Source: JBELHR01 sp049606855
GTDB taxonomy: Bacteria; Bacteroidota; Bacteroidia; Flavobacteriales; Flavobacteriaceae
Direction of reading: 5' to 3'
Assembly: GCA_049606855.1 (NCBI GenBank)
Contig: JBMYVY010000007.1
Location: forward strand, 38,642 to 102,641
DNA: 64,000 nt
The notes under the pieces are model-generated. The model was not told the DNA's origin, made no database searches, and saw only the letters and a program-made list of their open reading frames with translations. Of the stretch, positions 1-7,480 are shown piece after piece. How positions within the stretch are numbered: position 1 is the first letter of the stretch; the number at the start of each line of letters is the position of its first letter. A program made the translations under genes and the position numbers.

Positions 1-1
1 C

Positions 2-307
2 TATGCTGCGGGAGTTGGAAACGATTCACAAACCAATATGAATGCTACTGAAAGTTTAGCGGCCATTCAACCATTTTACTTTTTTCAACTTGGCAAAGGA
101 AAATATTTAAGAGGGGCTCCAATTTGGACATTTGATTTTGATAAGCAAGCCTATAATATGCCCGTTGGAATTGGTATAGGTCAAGTTTTCAAAGTGGGAT
201 CTAATGTACTCAATTTATTTATAGAACCCCAATATTCGATTTACAGTCAAGGGGTAAATCAACCTATTTTTCAAATATTTTCTTCAATAAACATGCAGTT
301 TTATTAA
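2..307 (+). CDS. outer-membrane beta-barrel protein, C-terminal fragment (partial)
   Basis: The reading frame is open from the window edge to a TAA at 305-307, so only about the last 101 residues are seen. The methionine at 38 is internal. The segment is rich in alternating aromatic and polar residues (for example FDFDKQAYNMPVGIGIGQVF) and ends in the aromatic pair FY, as C-terminal beta-signals of outer-membrane barrels do. The pattern of repeated strands with a glycine-rich 'PVGIGIGQVF' turn resembles porin-like 'transporter' (neuromedin-U-like) proteins of Bacteroidota. The family name is inference; the barrel-like ending is what the sequence shows. The start lies outside the window. Confidence 0.5.
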   Translation, partial: YAAGVGNDSQTNMNATESLAAIQPFYFFQLGKGKYLRGAPIWTFDFDKQAYNMPVGIGIGQVFKVGSNVLNLFIEPQYSIYSQGVNQPIFQIFSSINMQFY

Positions 308-363
308 ACTTCTCTGTTGTTCAGATATTTTTTAGTTATTTTGTCTCATAATTTAAGGCAATC

Positions 364-1782
364 ATGATAAAACTACCCTCAATCCAAGATCTTAAACCGC
401 TACTGTTGACCGTCATTACAATAGGATTTTTGTTTTCTTGTGAACAAGACTCCAATTTTGACCCACCAACACAAGGGGAAGACCCTGTAGTGGAAGACCC
501 AGATCCAAGCGACGAGGAACCTGAAATATACGGAATTCCTGTTTTCAACATTAACACCGGCGGAAGAGAAATAGTTGATGAGCCAAAAATCCCGGCAACT
601 TTAGTCATAAATCATGGTGACGCAGAGCTCTTTGACGGCCATATTGGGATTGAATTAAGAGGAGCAAGTTCTCTGCACTTCGCAAAAAAACAATACGGTA
701 TTGAATCATGGGACGCATCTGGCCAAGATATAGATGTAAGTCTGCTGGATTATCCAATGGAAGAAGATTTCATTTTAAATGGTCCTTATGCTGATAAATC
801 CCTTATGAGAAATAAATTAGTCTATGATCTGGCAAGAGAAATGGGACAATACGCTTCTCGAGCAGAATTTATTGACACAAGACTTAACGGTCAACAGAAA
901 GGGGTCTATGTTTTGTTAGAAAAAATTAAGCGTGATGCAGGTCGTGTAGATATTGCTAAATTAAAACTTGAAGATAATGAAGGAGAAGAACTTACTGGTG
1001 GATATATCATTAAAATAGACAAAGGCATAGGTGGAGGTTATAACTACAACAGTTCAATGTCATGGGATTCAGAGCACCAACCGTGGCAAGACGCTCCTGG
1101 TGATGCTATTAAATTTCAATATGTAGAACCGAAGTATACAGAAATCACATACAATCAAAGAGAATATATTCAGCAATATATGAAGGACTTTGAAAATGCC
1201 TTGGCCTCTGATAATTTTAAAGATCCAAATATAGGATACAGAGCTTATGCTGATGTTGATAGTTTTGTTGATTTCTTCATTCTTAATGAATTAGGCAACA
1301 ATGTCGACGGTTACCGATTGAGTACTTATATGCACAAAAAGAAAAATGGAAAGCTTCATATGGGGCCGATTTGGGATTTTAATTTTGCCTTCGGAAACGC
1401 TGATTATTGCTCTGGCGGAGAACCGAATGTATGGGCATATAAATTCAATGAGAGATGTGGTGGTGATGTTTGGTCTGTTCCATTTTGGTGGGAACGCTTA
1501 ATGCAAGACCCCTATTTTGTCAATAAAGTTAAAGACCGATGGAGTGTACTTCGAGGAGGCACATTAAATATCAGCAATATTCACGATCAATTAGATGGGT
1601 ATTATATGCTATTAGCTGAGGAAGGTTCGATTACAACAAACTTCACCATTTGGAATATTTTAAACGAATACTTGTGGCCTAATCGTTATGTTGGAGGAAC
1701 TTATGACAATGAATTCAATTATTTAAAAGACTGGGTTGAAGACCGAGTATATTGGCTAGATACTGCAATAAACGGTCTATAA
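364..1782 (+). CDS. CotH kinase-like family lipoprotein
   Basis: This 472-aa protein begins with a lipoprotein signal (hydrophobic LLLTVITIGFLFSC, lipobox Cys near residue 26) and an acidic Asp/Glu/Pro-rich linker. The rest matches the CotH family: an 'ELRGASS' segment near residue 96, the 'GPYADKSLMRNKLVYDLA' block, 'GVYVLLEKIKRD', and the acidic motif region 'GNNVDGY' followed by 'GPIWDFNFAFG'. CotH proteins are atypical protein kinases known from Bacillus spore coats; in Bacteroidota they are cell-surface lipoproteins of unknown substrate. The gene stands alone and its last 6 bp overlap the convergent transporter gene. The kinase label is by family only. Confidence 0.82.
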   Translation: MIKLPSIQDLKPLLLTVITIGFLFSCEQDSNFDPPTQGEDPVVEDPDPSDEEPEIYGIPVFNINTGGREIVDEPKIPATLVINHGDAELFDGHIGIELRGASSLHFAKKQYGIESWDASGQDIDVSLLDYPMEEDFILNGPYADKSLMRNKLVYDLAREMGQYASRAEFIDTRLNGQQKGVYVLLEKIKRDAGRVDIAKLKLEDNEGEELTGGYIIKIDKGIGGGYNYNSSMSWDSEHQPWQDAPGDAIKFQYVEPKYTEITYNQREYIQQYMKDFENALASDNFKDPNIGYRAYADVDSFVDFFILNELGNNVDGYRLSTYMHKKKNGKLHMGPIWDFNFAFGNADYCSGGEPNVWAYKFNERCGGDVWSVPFWWERLMQDPYFVNKVKDRWSVLRGGTLNISNIHDQLDGYYMLLAEEGSITTNFTIWNILNEYLWPNRYVGGTYDNEFNYLKDWVEDRVYWLDTAINGL

Positions 1783-3360
1783 AAGGCTTAATATTTGCAC
1801 CACAACAATAAGTAATACCATAGCAATTGGATAAACAGTGGCATAAGCTACTGCTGGTGCATCTGAATCAACCATATTATCAACTGCTGCTAAACCAGGT
1901 GTTGAGGTCATTGCCCCTGTTAAGGTTCCTAAAAAGGTCAGAATATTCATCTTGTAAAACACCTTTGCAATAACAAATGTCAATAACATGGGCAACATTG
2001 TTATGAGAATTCCTAAACCAAATAATTTAAGTCCTGAGTCTTGAAAGGTATCTACTAGGTGCTCCCCAGCGCTAGTACCGACAGCTGCGAGAAAAAACAA
2101 TAATCCAAGCTGTCTTAATAATTGGTTCGCATGACCTGTCATGGTCCACACAATTGGTCCTGTTTTACCTAGCCTTCCTAGTATCAAAGCTACAATTAAA
2201 ACCCCTCCTGTAAGCCCCAAACTAAACCTAAAATCACCCACAACAATTGAAATTTTACTCACCAAGATTCCTATTATGATTCCCAAGGCAATGGGGAAGA
2301 AATCTGTATTTGATAATTTTCGATTGTCATCTCCAAAAACCTTAGAAACTTTTGAAGAGTAATCTCGAGAACAAACCACCATAATTTTGTCTCCCATTTG
2401 AAGTTTTAAAGAAGGACTTGGAGGAATACTAATTCCTGAACGCATAACTCTTGTCACGGTAGCATTATACTCTTTCAAAACAGTAAGCATTCCCAGGGAT
2501 TTATTTATCACTTCACTATTAGTTACTAAAACGGAGCGTACCTCATAATCCTTATTTAATCTAAAAGATTCTTTACTTTGTGGACCAATCAAAAGCTCTA
2601 TCCTATGCAAGGATTCTTCATTTCCAACTGCTCTAATTATATCTCCTTTTTCTAAAACTAAATCCGGGTTAGGTGCCAAAACATCATTTCCCTTTTTAAC
2701 CCTTGAAACCACGGCTTTGGTCATAAATCTAATATTCAACTCTCCTAAACTCTTACCAATTACATTTTCGTTATCTACTTGGTAGAATTTTCTCAACATT
2801 GGGCTTTGATCCCCAATTTCCTCAGCATTGTGCGCATCTTGTGCCTTATCTAAATCAATTTTCAAAAATTTTGGCAAAAGACTCACAAATAGAATAACAC
2901 CTATAACTCCAAAGGGATAACCTATACCATAACCAATAGAAGCTTGTGGGGATTTAGTTGCATCAATAGCAGCAGCCAATCCAGGGGTCGAAGTTAAAGA
3001 CCCGTTGAGAAGCCCAATGGCCAAATTCCGATCTACATCTCCAAATTCATAAGCCAAAAAAGTGATCAATCCAGCGGATAATATTAAAATACTTGCGAGA
3101 AATGCAAGTTTCCTTCCTTGTTTTTTAAAAGATGCAAAAAAACTTGGACCAGCTTGCATACCAATTGTAAATATAAAAAGCACGAGGCCGAGATATTGAA
3201 AGTCCTTAGGAACTATATAGCCATAATGTCCGAACAAAAGCGCTACAAAGATAACTGCTGAAACATCAAGTGAAATGCCAAAAATTTTAATACGGCCAAT
3301 CAAAAACCCTATTACAATAATAACAAATAAAACAACGTAACTTTTTGAGAGTAAATCCAT
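1777..3360 (-). CDS. AspT/YidE-type transporter with central TrkA-C domains
   Basis: This 527-aa integral membrane protein has two hydrophobic halves of about five or six helices each, around a soluble centre (about residues 190-345). Each half carries the same signature: 'TSTPGLAAAIDAT' near residue 123 and 'TSTPGLAAVDNM' near residue 487. This internal repeat is typical of the aspartate:alanine exchanger/YidE-YbjL family. The centre has two RCK_C (TrkA-C) modules with 'NPDLVLEKGDIIRAVG' and 'SPSLKLQMGDKIMVV' segments, which usually bind a regulatory ligand. The substrate cannot be read from sequence. The gene is monocistronic, with a TATTTTTG -7 element 17 bp upstream. Confidence 0.85.
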   Translation of the reverse strand: MDLLSKSYVVLFVIIVIGFLIGRIKIFGISLDVSAVIFVALLFGHYGYIVPKDFQYLGLVLFIFTIGMQAGPSFFASFKKQGRKLAFLASILILSAGLITFLAYEFGDVDRNLAIGLLNGSLTSTPGLAAAIDATKSPQASIGYGIGYPFGVIGVILFVSLLPKFLKIDLDKAQDAHNAEEIGDQSPMLRKFYQVDNENVIGKSLGELNIRFMTKAVVSRVKKGNDVLAPNPDLVLEKGDIIRAVGNEESLHRIELLIGPQSKESFRLNKDYEVRSVLVTNSEVINKSLGMLTVLKEYNATVTRVMRSGISIPPSPSLKLQMGDKIMVVCSRDYSSKVSKVFGDDNRKLSNTDFFPIALGIIIGILVSKISIVVGDFRFSLGLTGGVLIVALILGRLGKTGPIVWTMTGHANQLLRQLGLLFFLAAVGTSAGEHLVDTFQDSGLKLFGLGILITMLPMLLTFVIAKVFYKMNILTFLGTLTGAMTSTPGLAAVDNMVDSDAPAVAYATVYPIAMVLLIVVVQILSLL

Positions 3361-3376
3361 TAAATGAGCTTTATAA

Positions 3377-3384
3377 CAAAAATA
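3377..3384 (-). promoter_or_regulatory. Bacteroidota -7 element before the AspT/YidE-like gene
   Basis: The minus strand reads TATTTTTG, matching the Bacteroidota -7 consensus TAnnTTTG, 17 bp before the ATG. No clear TTG -33 box was found at the expected distance. Confidence 0.4.
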
Positions 3385-3456
3385 CGAGTAAATTTTTAAG
3401 TGATAGTTTCTTAAGGCTAATAATTACGAAAACGATATTAGGTTTAAAAATCGGAT

Positions 3457-3487
3457 GAAAAAAAAGCAACTCTAAGAGAGTTGCTTT
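3457..3487 (-). terminator. Rho-independent terminator after trxB
   Basis: On the minus strand, AAAGCAACTC and GAGTTGCTTT form a 10-bp stem around a 5-nt loop (+ strand arms 3463-3472 and 3478-3487), followed by a run of eight T. It lies just downstream of the trxB stop codon. Confidence 0.85.
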
Positions 3488-3496
3488 AATAATATA

Positions 3497-4444
3497 TTAC
3501 AGTAATGCCCCTAGGTATCGCTCTGCATCTAAAGCAGCCATACATCCGGTCCCTGCTGCTGTTATTGCTTGTCGATACTCATGATCTTGAACATCTCCGG
3601 CAGCAAATACTCCGGGTACATTAGTTTTAGTACTCTTGCCTTTGGTTTCTATATAACCCGTTTCATTCATGTCAATTACTCCCTGGAAAATGTCTGTATT
3701 CGGTTTGTGACCGATTGCAACAAACATTCCTGTAACAGGAACCTCCTTTTTATCTCCAGTTTGGTTGTTGACAACACGAACACCTTCTACCACTTGATCA
3801 CCAAGAACCTCATCTACCTCGGTATTGTACAATACCTCTATGTTCTGGGTCTTTTCAACTCTGTGCTGCATCGCTTTAGAAGCTCTCATGAAGTCCTTTC
3901 TTACCAACATGGTGACTTTTGAACAAATATTTGCTAAATAAGTTGCTTCTTCTGCCGCTGTATCTCCAGCTCCAACAACAACCACATCTTGTCCTTTATA
4001 GAAGAATCCATCACATGTAGCACAAGCTGAAACTCCACCTCCTTTTAAACGTTCTTCAGATTCAAGTCCTAGATATTTTGCAGTAGCACCTGTAGAAATA
4101 ATAACAGTGTCTGCCTCAATTTCAGTGGTACCGTCTACAGTTACTCTGTGTAAACCTCCAACTTCTTTACTAAAATTCACTGCTGTGATTACACCAAATC
4201 TAACCTCTGTACCAAAGCGTTCGGCTTGATTTTTTAAGTCTTCCATCAATGCATTTCCATCCGTCCCTGACGGATATCCTGGGAAATTATCCACTTCTGT
4301 AGTGGTAGTCAACTGTCCCCCCATTTGCATACCTGTATACATAATAGGTTTCATATCCGCTCTAGCGGCATAAATTGCTGCTGTATATCCTGCAGGTCCA
4401 GAACCTATAATCAAACATTTTATTCTTTCTATTGTATCAGACAT
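3497..4444 (-). CDS. trxB: thioredoxin-disulfide reductase
   Basis: This 315-aa flavoprotein reduces thioredoxin with NADPH in the cytosol. Visible motifs are the FAD-binding GSGPAGYTAAIYAARA at residues 13-28, the redox centre ACATCDGFF near residues 140-148, the NADPH-binding GAGDTAAEEATYLA near residue 157, and the C-terminal FAD site GVFAAGDVQD near residue 278. The length is normal for the low-molecular-weight bacterial enzyme. It is divergent from a thioredoxin-like gene (4579-4905), suggesting a small thiol-redox neighbourhood, and is closed by its own terminator. Confidence 0.97.
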   Translation of the reverse strand: MSDTIERIKCLIIGSGPAGYTAAIYAARADMKPIMYTGMQMGGQLTTTTEVDNFPGYPSGTDGNALMEDLKNQAERFGTEVRFGVITAVNFSKEVGGLHRVTVDGTTEIEADTVIISTGATAKYLGLESEERLKGGGVSACATCDGFFYKGQDVVVVGAGDTAAEEATYLANICSKVTMLVRKDFMRASKAMQHRVEKTQNIEVLYNTEVDEVLGDQVVEGVRVVNNQTGDKKEVPVTGMFVAIGHKPNTDIFQGVIDMNETGYIETKGKSTKTNVPGVFAAGDVQDHEYRQAITAAGTGCMAALDAERYLGALL

Positions 4445-4466
4445 ATTTTTTGAAATTTTATTCTAA

Positions 4467-4474
4467 CAAATTTA
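4467..4474 (-). promoter_or_regulatory. -7 element of the trxB promoter
   Basis: The minus strand reads TAAATTTG, a match to TAnnTTTG, 22 bp before the trxB ATG. I found no convincing -33 TTG, so this rests on the -7 box and position alone. Confidence 0.45.
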
Positions 4475-4552
4475 GAATATTTCTTCGCCTGAAAAATAGT
4501 GATCACATATTTTTTTATAATTCTCAAATAAAGAAAGTCTATTTAAGCTCCT

Positions 4553-4560
4553 TATCTTTG
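4553..4560 (+). promoter_or_regulatory. -7 element before the thioredoxin-like gene
   Basis: TATCTTTG matches TAnnTTTG, 18 bp before the ATG at 4579. It lies back-to-back with the trxB promoter element. Confidence 0.45.
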
Positions 4561-4578
4561 TAAAAAGAATTTAATTCC

Positions 4579-4905
4579 ATGAAAATTAGTACAACTGAAG
4601 AGTTTGAACAGCTCAAAAATGGTCAAGACATGTTCCTGTTATATTTAAATAACGACACCTGTTCAATTGGAGAGAATGTTGAACCAAAAGTCAAAGCCTT
4701 ATTCCAAAGTAACTTTCCTGAAATTCAATTTGTCAATATTAATACAGATGAAAGTCAAGTCCTTAGTAGAAAACTGAACTATTCGGACCCTCCAACTGTT
4801 ATTTTTTTTATTGAAGGTAAAGAATACCTCCGCAAGTCAAGAGCCTTTGGTATTGAGGAACTTAAAAATGAGGTCAAAAGACTTTATGATTTATTCTTGA
4901 AATAA
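4579..4905 (+). CDS. thioredoxin-fold protein with a single active-site cysteine
   Basis: This 108-aa protein has no signal peptide and the layout of a thioredoxin fold. The strand 'MFLLYLNND' is followed by the active-site region TCSIGE (Cys near residue 27), then a helix, the strand 'IQFVNINTDES', and a cis-proline loop 'SDPPTVIFF' near residue 74. Canonical thioredoxins have CxxC; here the second cysteine is replaced by Gly (CSIG), so it cannot form the usual intramolecular disulfide. It may act through a monothiol mechanism or as a scaffold. It is divergent from trxB. Flavobacteria carry similar small thioredoxin-family proteins of unassigned function. Confidence 0.8.
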   Translation: MKISTTEEFEQLKNGQDMFLLYLNNDTCSIGENVEPKVKALFQSNFPEIQFVNINTDESQVLSRKLNYSDPPTVIFFIEGKEYLRKSRAFGIEELKNEVKRLYDLFLK

Positions 4906-4918
4906 GTCAAAAAAAAAC

Positions 4919-4948
4919 TTGTAAAAACTAAATTTACATATATCTTTG
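4919..4948 (+). promoter_or_regulatory. promoter of the tRNA-Pro/tRNA-Thr operon
   Basis: TTG at 4919-4921, a 19-bp spacer, then TATCTTTG at 4941-4948. This is an exact fit to the Bacteroidota consensus TTG-N19-TAnnTTTG, 18 bp before the first tRNA. Confidence 0.78.
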
Positions 4949-4966
4949 CACCGCTAAAAAATTCTA

Positions 4967-5041
4967 CGGGGTGTAGCGTAGCCCGGTTATCGCGCCGCGT
5001 TTGGGACGCGGAGGTCGCAGGTTCGAATCCTGCCACCCCGA
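4967..5041 (+). tRNA. tRNA-Pro (anticodon TGG)
   Basis: The acceptor arms CGGGGTG (4967-4973) and CACCCCG (5034-5040) pair fully, with discriminator A. The anticodon stem CCGCG/CGCGG encloses the loop TTTGGGA, giving anticodon TGG. The T-arm GGTTCGAATCC is present. The 3' CCA is not encoded. Confidence 0.96.
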
Positions 5042-5052
5042 CACCGTAGAAT

Positions 5053-5126
5053 GCCGATGTAGCTCAGCTGGCTAGAGCAGCTGATTTGTAATCAGCAGGT
5101 CGTGGGTTCGAGTCCCTCCATCGGCT
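5053..5126 (+). tRNA. tRNA-Thr (anticodon TGT)
   Basis: The acceptor arms GCCGATG (5053-5059) and CATCGGC (5119-5125) pair fully. The anticodon stem GCTGA/TCAGC holds the loop TTTGTAA, giving TGT. The T-arm contains GGGTTCGAGTCCC. It lies 11 bp after tRNA-Pro and shares its promoter. Confidence 0.96.
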
Positions 5127-5129
5127 CTT

Positions 5130-5162
5130 AAAAAAGACATGAGAAATCATGTCTTTTTTTTT
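5130..5162 (+). terminator. terminator of the tRNA-Pro/Thr operon
   Basis: GACATGA (5136-5142), a GAAA tetraloop and TCATGTC (5147-5153) form a perfect stem, extended by flanking A/T pairs. A run of nine T follows. Confidence 0.9.
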
Positions 5163-5194
5163 GGACAAAACCGAAGTGTTTTTTAGTAAATTTG
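5161..5194 (+). promoter_or_regulatory. promoter of the udk-divIC-mutAB operon
   Basis: TTG at 5161-5163, a 23-bp spacer and TAAATTTG at 5187-5194 match the flavobacterial TTG-N17-23-TAnnTTTG pattern. Because transcription would begin near 5200, this supports the ATG at 5216, not the TTG at 5192, as the udk start. Confidence 0.6.
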
Positions 5195-5215
5195 TATGAT
5201 CAAAAAAGCTTTTAT

Positions 5216-5824
5216 ATGTTAATTTTAGGTATTGCAGGAGGAACGGGAAGTGGAAAAACTACAGTAGTCAATAGAATCATGCAAGAACTTCCACAAGGGG
5301 AAGTTACCGTGATCTCTCAAGACCATTATTATAAGGATACTTCGGAATTGTCCTATGAACAAAGAACCAAAATCAATTTTGACCATCCCAGTTCTATTGA
5401 TTTTGATTTATTGACAAAAAATCTTACTGAATTAAAAGAAGGTAATGTTGTTGAGCAACCTGTATATTCTTTTGTGACCCATAATAGAACCAGTGACAAG
5501 CTTATAACACATCCAAAAAAAGTTGTTATCGTTGAGGGAATTCTTATCTTTAATCACAAACCGTTAATGGACTTATTGGACATTAAAATTTTTGTTCATG
5601 CTGATGCTGATGAGCGCTTGATTCGAAGAGCTTATCGAGACATCAAAGAAAGAGGAAGAGATATTGAAGAAGTTCTGAGTCGTTATCAAAACACACTCAA
5701 GCCTATGCATGAGCAATTCATCGAGCCTACAAAAAATTATGCAGATCTGATTATTCCGAATGATCGATATAATGATGTAGCCATTGATGTACTAAAAACG
5801 GTGATCAGCAATCGATTAAACTAA
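5216..5824 (+). CDS. udk: uridine kinase
   Basis: This 202-aa protein (from the ATG at 5216) phosphorylates uridine and cytidine to UMP and CMP in pyrimidine salvage. The P-loop GIAGGTGSGKTTVV starts at residue 5. The substrate-binding 'SQDHYYKD' segment and 'NFDHPSSIDFDLL' follow, and 'VIVEGILIFNHK' near residue 103 is the Walker-B-like strand. An upstream in-frame TTG at 5192 sits inside the -7 promoter box, so I reject it as the start. The stop codon directly abuts the ATG of the next gene (TAA-ATG), indicating translational coupling. Confidence 0.95.
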   Translation: MLILGIAGGTGSGKTTVVNRIMQELPQGEVTVISQDHYYKDTSELSYEQRTKINFDHPSSIDFDLLTKNLTELKEGNVVEQPVYSFVTHNRTSDKLITHPKKVVIVEGILIFNHKPLMDLLDIKIFVHADADERLIRRAYRDIKERGRDIEEVLSRYQNTLKPMHEQFIEPTKNYADLIIPNDRYNDVAIDVLKTVISNRLN

Positions 5825-6133
5825 ATGAAAACAAACATAAACAAACGTATCTTTCAATTAATCAAGAATAAATATGTGATCATTACTTCATTTTTTTTGG
5901 CTTGGATGGTTTTTTTTGATGACAACTCTTTTTGGAATCAAAGAGAGCTGACTCAAGAACTCGAAGAACTTAAAAAAACCAAGGCTTTTTACGAGGAAAA
6001 AATTAAATCCTACGAGGCTCAAATAAAAGAACTTCAAAACCGTGAAAGTCTTGAAAAATATGCTCGAGAAAAATACCACATGAAAAAAGAGGATGAAGTT
6101 ATTTATTTAATTGAAATGGATAGTTCAAATTGA
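5825..6133 (+). CDS. DivIC/FtsB-type septum formation protein
   Basis: This 102-aa bitopic protein has a short basic cytoplasmic N-terminus, one membrane helix (about residues 18-32, VIITSFFLAWMVFF) and a periplasmic coiled coil (about residues 37-75, rich in Glu/Lys heptads). It ends in a 'YAREKYHMKKEDEVIYLIE' segment, the conserved end of DivIC/FtsB proteins. The family links FtsL and FtsQ in the divisome. It starts immediately after udk and is 6 bp before the mutase small subunit gene. Assignment as FtsB or DivIC is by architecture. Confidence 0.87.
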   Translation: MKTNINKRIFQLIKNKYVIITSFFLAWMVFFDDNSFWNQRELTQELEELKKTKAFYEEKIKSYEAQIKELQNRESLEKYAREKYHMKKEDEVIYLIEMDSSN

Positions 6134-6139
6134 CAAACT

Positions 6140-7480
6140 ATGCCGACCAAACTTTTTGATGATTTTGATGCACTTTCAAAAAAACATTGGAAACAACTTT
6201 TACAAGTTGATCTAAAAGGAGACGATTATCACGATCTAATCACTTCCACCCTGGAAGGAATTGATATTAACCCCTTTTACACAGCAGAAGACTTTAAGGG
6301 ATTTTTTCAAGAACCTGTGCCGAATCAAGACTATAAAATAGCGCAACGCTTTTTCTTTTCAGAATCTTCGGGATTGAAGCATCAAATGAAAGTAGCACTC
6401 GATGCTGGAACATCCTATATTTTTCTCGAGGCATCTCGTAATTTAGAGGCTTTAATTGATTTTTTAAAATCTATTGATTTTGAAGATCAAATGGTGATTG
6501 AAGTATCAAAACTCAATCCAAAACAGATTCAGACGCTGTGTTTCAATTACAAAGGAGCTTTGAATTACGATCCAATAGGAAATCTTGAAAGAACGGGGTA
6601 TTTTCCTAAAGGTTTCGATTGGGGTGAATTTAAATCTCTAATGCGGCTTTACAGTGACCAAATAAGCATTGATCTCAATGCCTTTATATATGCGGAAGCG
6701 GGGGCTAATATAACTCAACAAATTAGTTTTTCTTTGAGTAAAGCAAAAGACTATATGGAAAAACTAAATTATCAAAGTGATTTGGTTTTTTCTAACCACA
6801 TGAGTATTGGGGCAAACTTCTTTTTTGAAATCACAAAAGTTCGTTTATTCAGAAAAATATGGAGGGACTTTAACAACAGCCTAGGAACTAATTATGAAAT
6901 AGGTCTAAGTGGAAAAAGTTCTCAAAGATTCTTTACCACTTACGATTACAATAACAACATCATTAGAAGTGCAACAGCTAACCTGGCGGCTGCTATTGGA
7001 GGTATTGAAACACTTGAACAGGTCCCCTATGATGTCCACTTTAAAAAGAAAAATGAATTCAGTGAATCTGTTGCTAGAAGTCAATTACTCGTGCTAAAAC
7101 ACGAAACAGATATTTTAAAAAAGGATTGGGTTTTGGGTAATTATTTCATGGATCAGTTGGCCGATAAATTAGCTATACAGATCATTAAACTATGCCAAGA
7201 AATTGAAGCTAAGGGAGGTCTTTTAAAAGGACTTTTCGATCATGAAATACAAGAAATGGTATTTTTACAACACCTGAGAGAGTACGAGGCATTCCAGGCT
7301 CAAGAAATTGCAGTCATTGGGGTACAACCTTATCATGACAAAACCCAAAAAATAAAAGAAGAAATTGAAAGAAATGAGCATTTTAAGGTGGTGGGTAAAA
7401 TGATAAATCCAATTCTACCCGTAAGGATTGCCTATGCAAAAGAACAAGAACTTATAAATCTGGAGTCTGATGAAGCGTAA
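6140..7480 (+). CDS. mutA: methylmalonyl-CoA mutase small (beta) subunit
   Basis: This 446-aa protein is the non-catalytic partner of the adenosylcobalamin-dependent mutase that interconverts succinyl-CoA and (R)-methylmalonyl-CoA. It has the mutase TIM-barrel-like region, with 'YDYNNNIIRSATANLAAAIGG' replacing the catalytic block of the large subunit. The protein stops soon after residue 440, so a full C-terminal cobalamin-binding domain with DxHxxG is missing, as is usual for bacteroidotal small subunits. Its final 11 bp overlap the start of mutB in another frame, so the subunits are translationally coupled. Confidence 0.9.
   Translation: MPTKLFDDFDALSKKHWKQLLQVDLKGDDYHDLITSTLEGIDINPFYTAEDFKGFFQEPVPNQDYKIAQRFFFSESSGLKHQMKVALDAGTSYIFLEASRNLEALIDFLKSIDFEDQMVIEVSKLNPKQIQTLCFNYKGALNYDPIGNLERTGYFPKGFDWGEFKSLMRLYSDQISIDLNAFIYAEAGANITQQISFSLSKAKDYMEKLNYQSDLVFSNHMSIGANFFFEITKVRLFRKIWRDFNNSLGTNYEIGLSGKSSQRFFTTYDYNNNIIRSATANLAAAIGGIETLEQVPYDVHFKKKNEFSESVARSQLLVLKHETDILKKDWVLGNYFMDQLADKLAIQIIKLCQEIEAKGGLLKGLFDHEIQEMVFLQHLREYEAFQAQEIAVIGVQPYHDKTQKIKEEIERNEHFKVVGKMINPILPVRIAYAKEQELINLESDEA

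Noticed and set aside
3569..3922. Open frames opposite trxB and similar long frames opposite rpoB, rpoC and mutB
   Set aside because: They are antisense shadows of conserved genes, with no promoter or recognisable motif.
5192..5215. TTG start for udk, 8 codons upstream of the chosen ATG
   Set aside because: The TTG lies inside the -7 promoter box TAAATTTG, so it would be upstream of the expected transcript start.
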